NCBI GenBank assembly: GCA_030442035.1
Contig: JAUJEA010000007.1
Location: 186,001 to 250,000, forward strand
Direction: 5' to 3'
DNA from: Splendidivirga corallicola
GTDB lineage: Bacteria > Bacteroidota > Bacteroidia > Cytophagales > Cyclobacteriaceae
DNA: 64,000 nucleotides
In this document: in pieces, positions 63,342 through 64,000 of the stretch
Layout: each line of letters begins with the position of its first letter
Numbering within the stretch: position 1 is the first letter of the stretch
Notes under the pieces: model-generated
Databases searched by the model: none
What the model was told of the DNA's origin: nothing
Seen by the model: the letters and a program-made list of their open reading frames with translations, nothing else
Translations under genes and position numbers: made by a program

Positions 63342-63562
63342 TGAAAAATGTTTTTTTTCGACAAGATTATTGTCTATTATTGTATAATAAGATACTTATT
63401 TAGTTAAATATAAAAAATCCTTGTCAGGAAAACAGTATTTACTATAAAAATTCGTGACAAAGAATTTCATTTACCGTAATCAATATATGGCTTATTTTTT
63501 TAAGAGGCAAGTTTCGCAGTTGATCAAACATATATTGAACCGTACTTGTTAACCAGGAAAGG

Positions 63563-63616
63563 ATGTTAAGCTTAGAAAGAAGATTATTTAACTTGAAATT
63601 AGTTAAGAGCACTTAG
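63563..63616 (+). CDS. Candidate leucine-rich leader peptide, uncertain
   Basis: A 17-residue ORF, MLSLERRLFNLKLVKST, with five Leu. AGGAAAGG lies immediately upstream of the ATG, a stronger Shine-Dalgarno than is usual here. An intrinsic terminator follows 32 nt after its stop. No gene is visible between that terminator and the window end, so the controlled gene, if any, lies beyond 64000. Confidence 0.35.
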   Translation: MLSLERRLFNLKLVKST

Positions 63617-63647
63617 ATTATCAGCAAAGGACCATTTGCTTTTCCGT

Positions 63648-63684
63648 AAGGGCCTATTAGTAAATTATTGATAGGTCCTTTTTA
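63648..63684 (+). terminator. Intrinsic terminator with competing upstream arm
   Basis: A 10-bp stem with one G-U pair (63648-63657 with 63671-63680), 13-nt loop, then TTTTT up to 63683. No plus-strand gene precedes it. AAAGGACC (63626-63633) exactly complements GGTCCTTT (63674-63681) in the right arm, so an alternative fold exists. Confidence 0.6.
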
Positions 63685-63820
63685 TTGCCGCATGGAATAG
63701 CTACCCCTTCAATTTTGTGGATCGAGTCAATGAGCTATAGTGTTGCCATGAGTTATTTCTTCCGACTAAACATGACCGAATGATTTCTATGTAAGTAGAT
63801 CAAAAATCATAAATACCACG

Positions 63821-63982
63821 TCTCTGTTGCACTACGTCATCCCTGGCAAGCGCAGCGAAGACCAGGGATCTCCTGAAAGAAAGCACTATCAATCTTGAAA
63901 GTATACATCTACGCAGCCCGGCACAGGGGGATTCCGTATATTTCTTTCGCTCACTCAAGAGATTACGGAATGACGACAGAGA
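63821..63982. repeat. 162-bp palindromic intergenic repeat (MITE-like)
   Basis: The ends are inverted repeats: TCTCTGT (63821-63827) with ACAGAGA (63976-63982), and CGTCAT (63835-63840) with ATGACG (63970-63975). Each half folds on its own: TCCCTGG/CCAGGGA (63840-63846, 63872-63878) and ATTCCGTA/TACGGAAT (63931-63938, 63964-63971). It is more GC-rich than the flanks and encodes nothing. Its structure resembles small dispersed non-autonomous elements; copy number cannot be judged from one window. Confidence 0.7.
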
Positions 63983-64000
63983 TTTTTATTTAGAAATAAG

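Noticed and set aside
63342-63562. A CRISPR or tRNA array in the AT-rich right-hand end
   Set aside because: No regularly spaced repeats and no cloverleaf. Only the hairpin and palindromic repeat features described are present.

Overview
The window is chromosomal DNA of an AT-rich, Gram-negative member of the Bacteroidota, most likely order Cytophagales (inference). The signs are a SusC/SusD outer-membrane pair, other TonB-dependent and outer-membrane barrels, the phylum-specific small proteins DUF4295 and DUF5522, several TPR regulators, and promoters of the Bacteroidota form TTTG-N(18-20)-TAnnTTTG instead of the usual -35/-10 boxes. No phage, insertion-sequence transposase, CRISPR array, rRNA or tRNA gene was found. 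About 90 percent of the window is ordinary chromosome.

Layout. 1-7.5 kb (minus): a truncated TonB receptor with an N-terminal STN domain, then susD and susC. 8-17 kb: an outer-membrane barrel (plus), then a minus-strand run of a large membrane TPR protein, gatC, a PlsC-type acyltransferase, a secreted M24 peptidase, a MATE exporter, a Nudix hydrolase and an IscA-like protein. 17.5-24 kb (mostly plus): a DUF7935-like protein, DUF1232, a thioredoxin-like protein, dtd, a MazG-like pyrophosphohydrolase, comB (minus) and a MacB/FtsX-type permease. 24-38.8 kb: gcvT, DUF4476, a HAD phosphatase, acs, a lipid A-type acyltransferase, an AlkB-like monooxygenase, a TPR protein, an SMP-30-like lipoprotein, a GroES-like protein, an MscS channel, hemB and rocD. 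38.8-44.5 kb: DUF5522, a YdbS/YdbT-like PH-domain pair, and the translation/secretion block rpmB, an M24 aminopeptidase, rpmG, DUF4295, ftsY. 44.5-52.2 kb: a LytTR regulator, a metallophosphoesterase, a cupredoxin, a TPR-HTH regulator and ppk1.

52.5-60.3 kb is the branched-chain amino acid operon ilvE-ilvD-ilvB-ilvN-ilvC-ilvA. It is the most interesting part. Upstream of ilvE there is a consensus promoter, an 18-codon leader peptide in which 13 residues are Ile, Val or Leu, a competing antiterminator, and an intrinsic terminator. A second short Ile/Leu/Val-containing ORF and a second terminator-like hairpin follow just before ilvE. This reads as ribosome-mediated transcription attenuation, possibly with two stages in tandem.

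60.3-64 kb is sparse: a leader-like ORF with a terminator-like structure, a tiny acidic/proline-rich lipoprotein, a TPR membrane protein, an XRE regulator, another leader-like ORF with a terminator and no gene after it inside the window, and a 162-bp palindromic intergenic repeat at the right edge.
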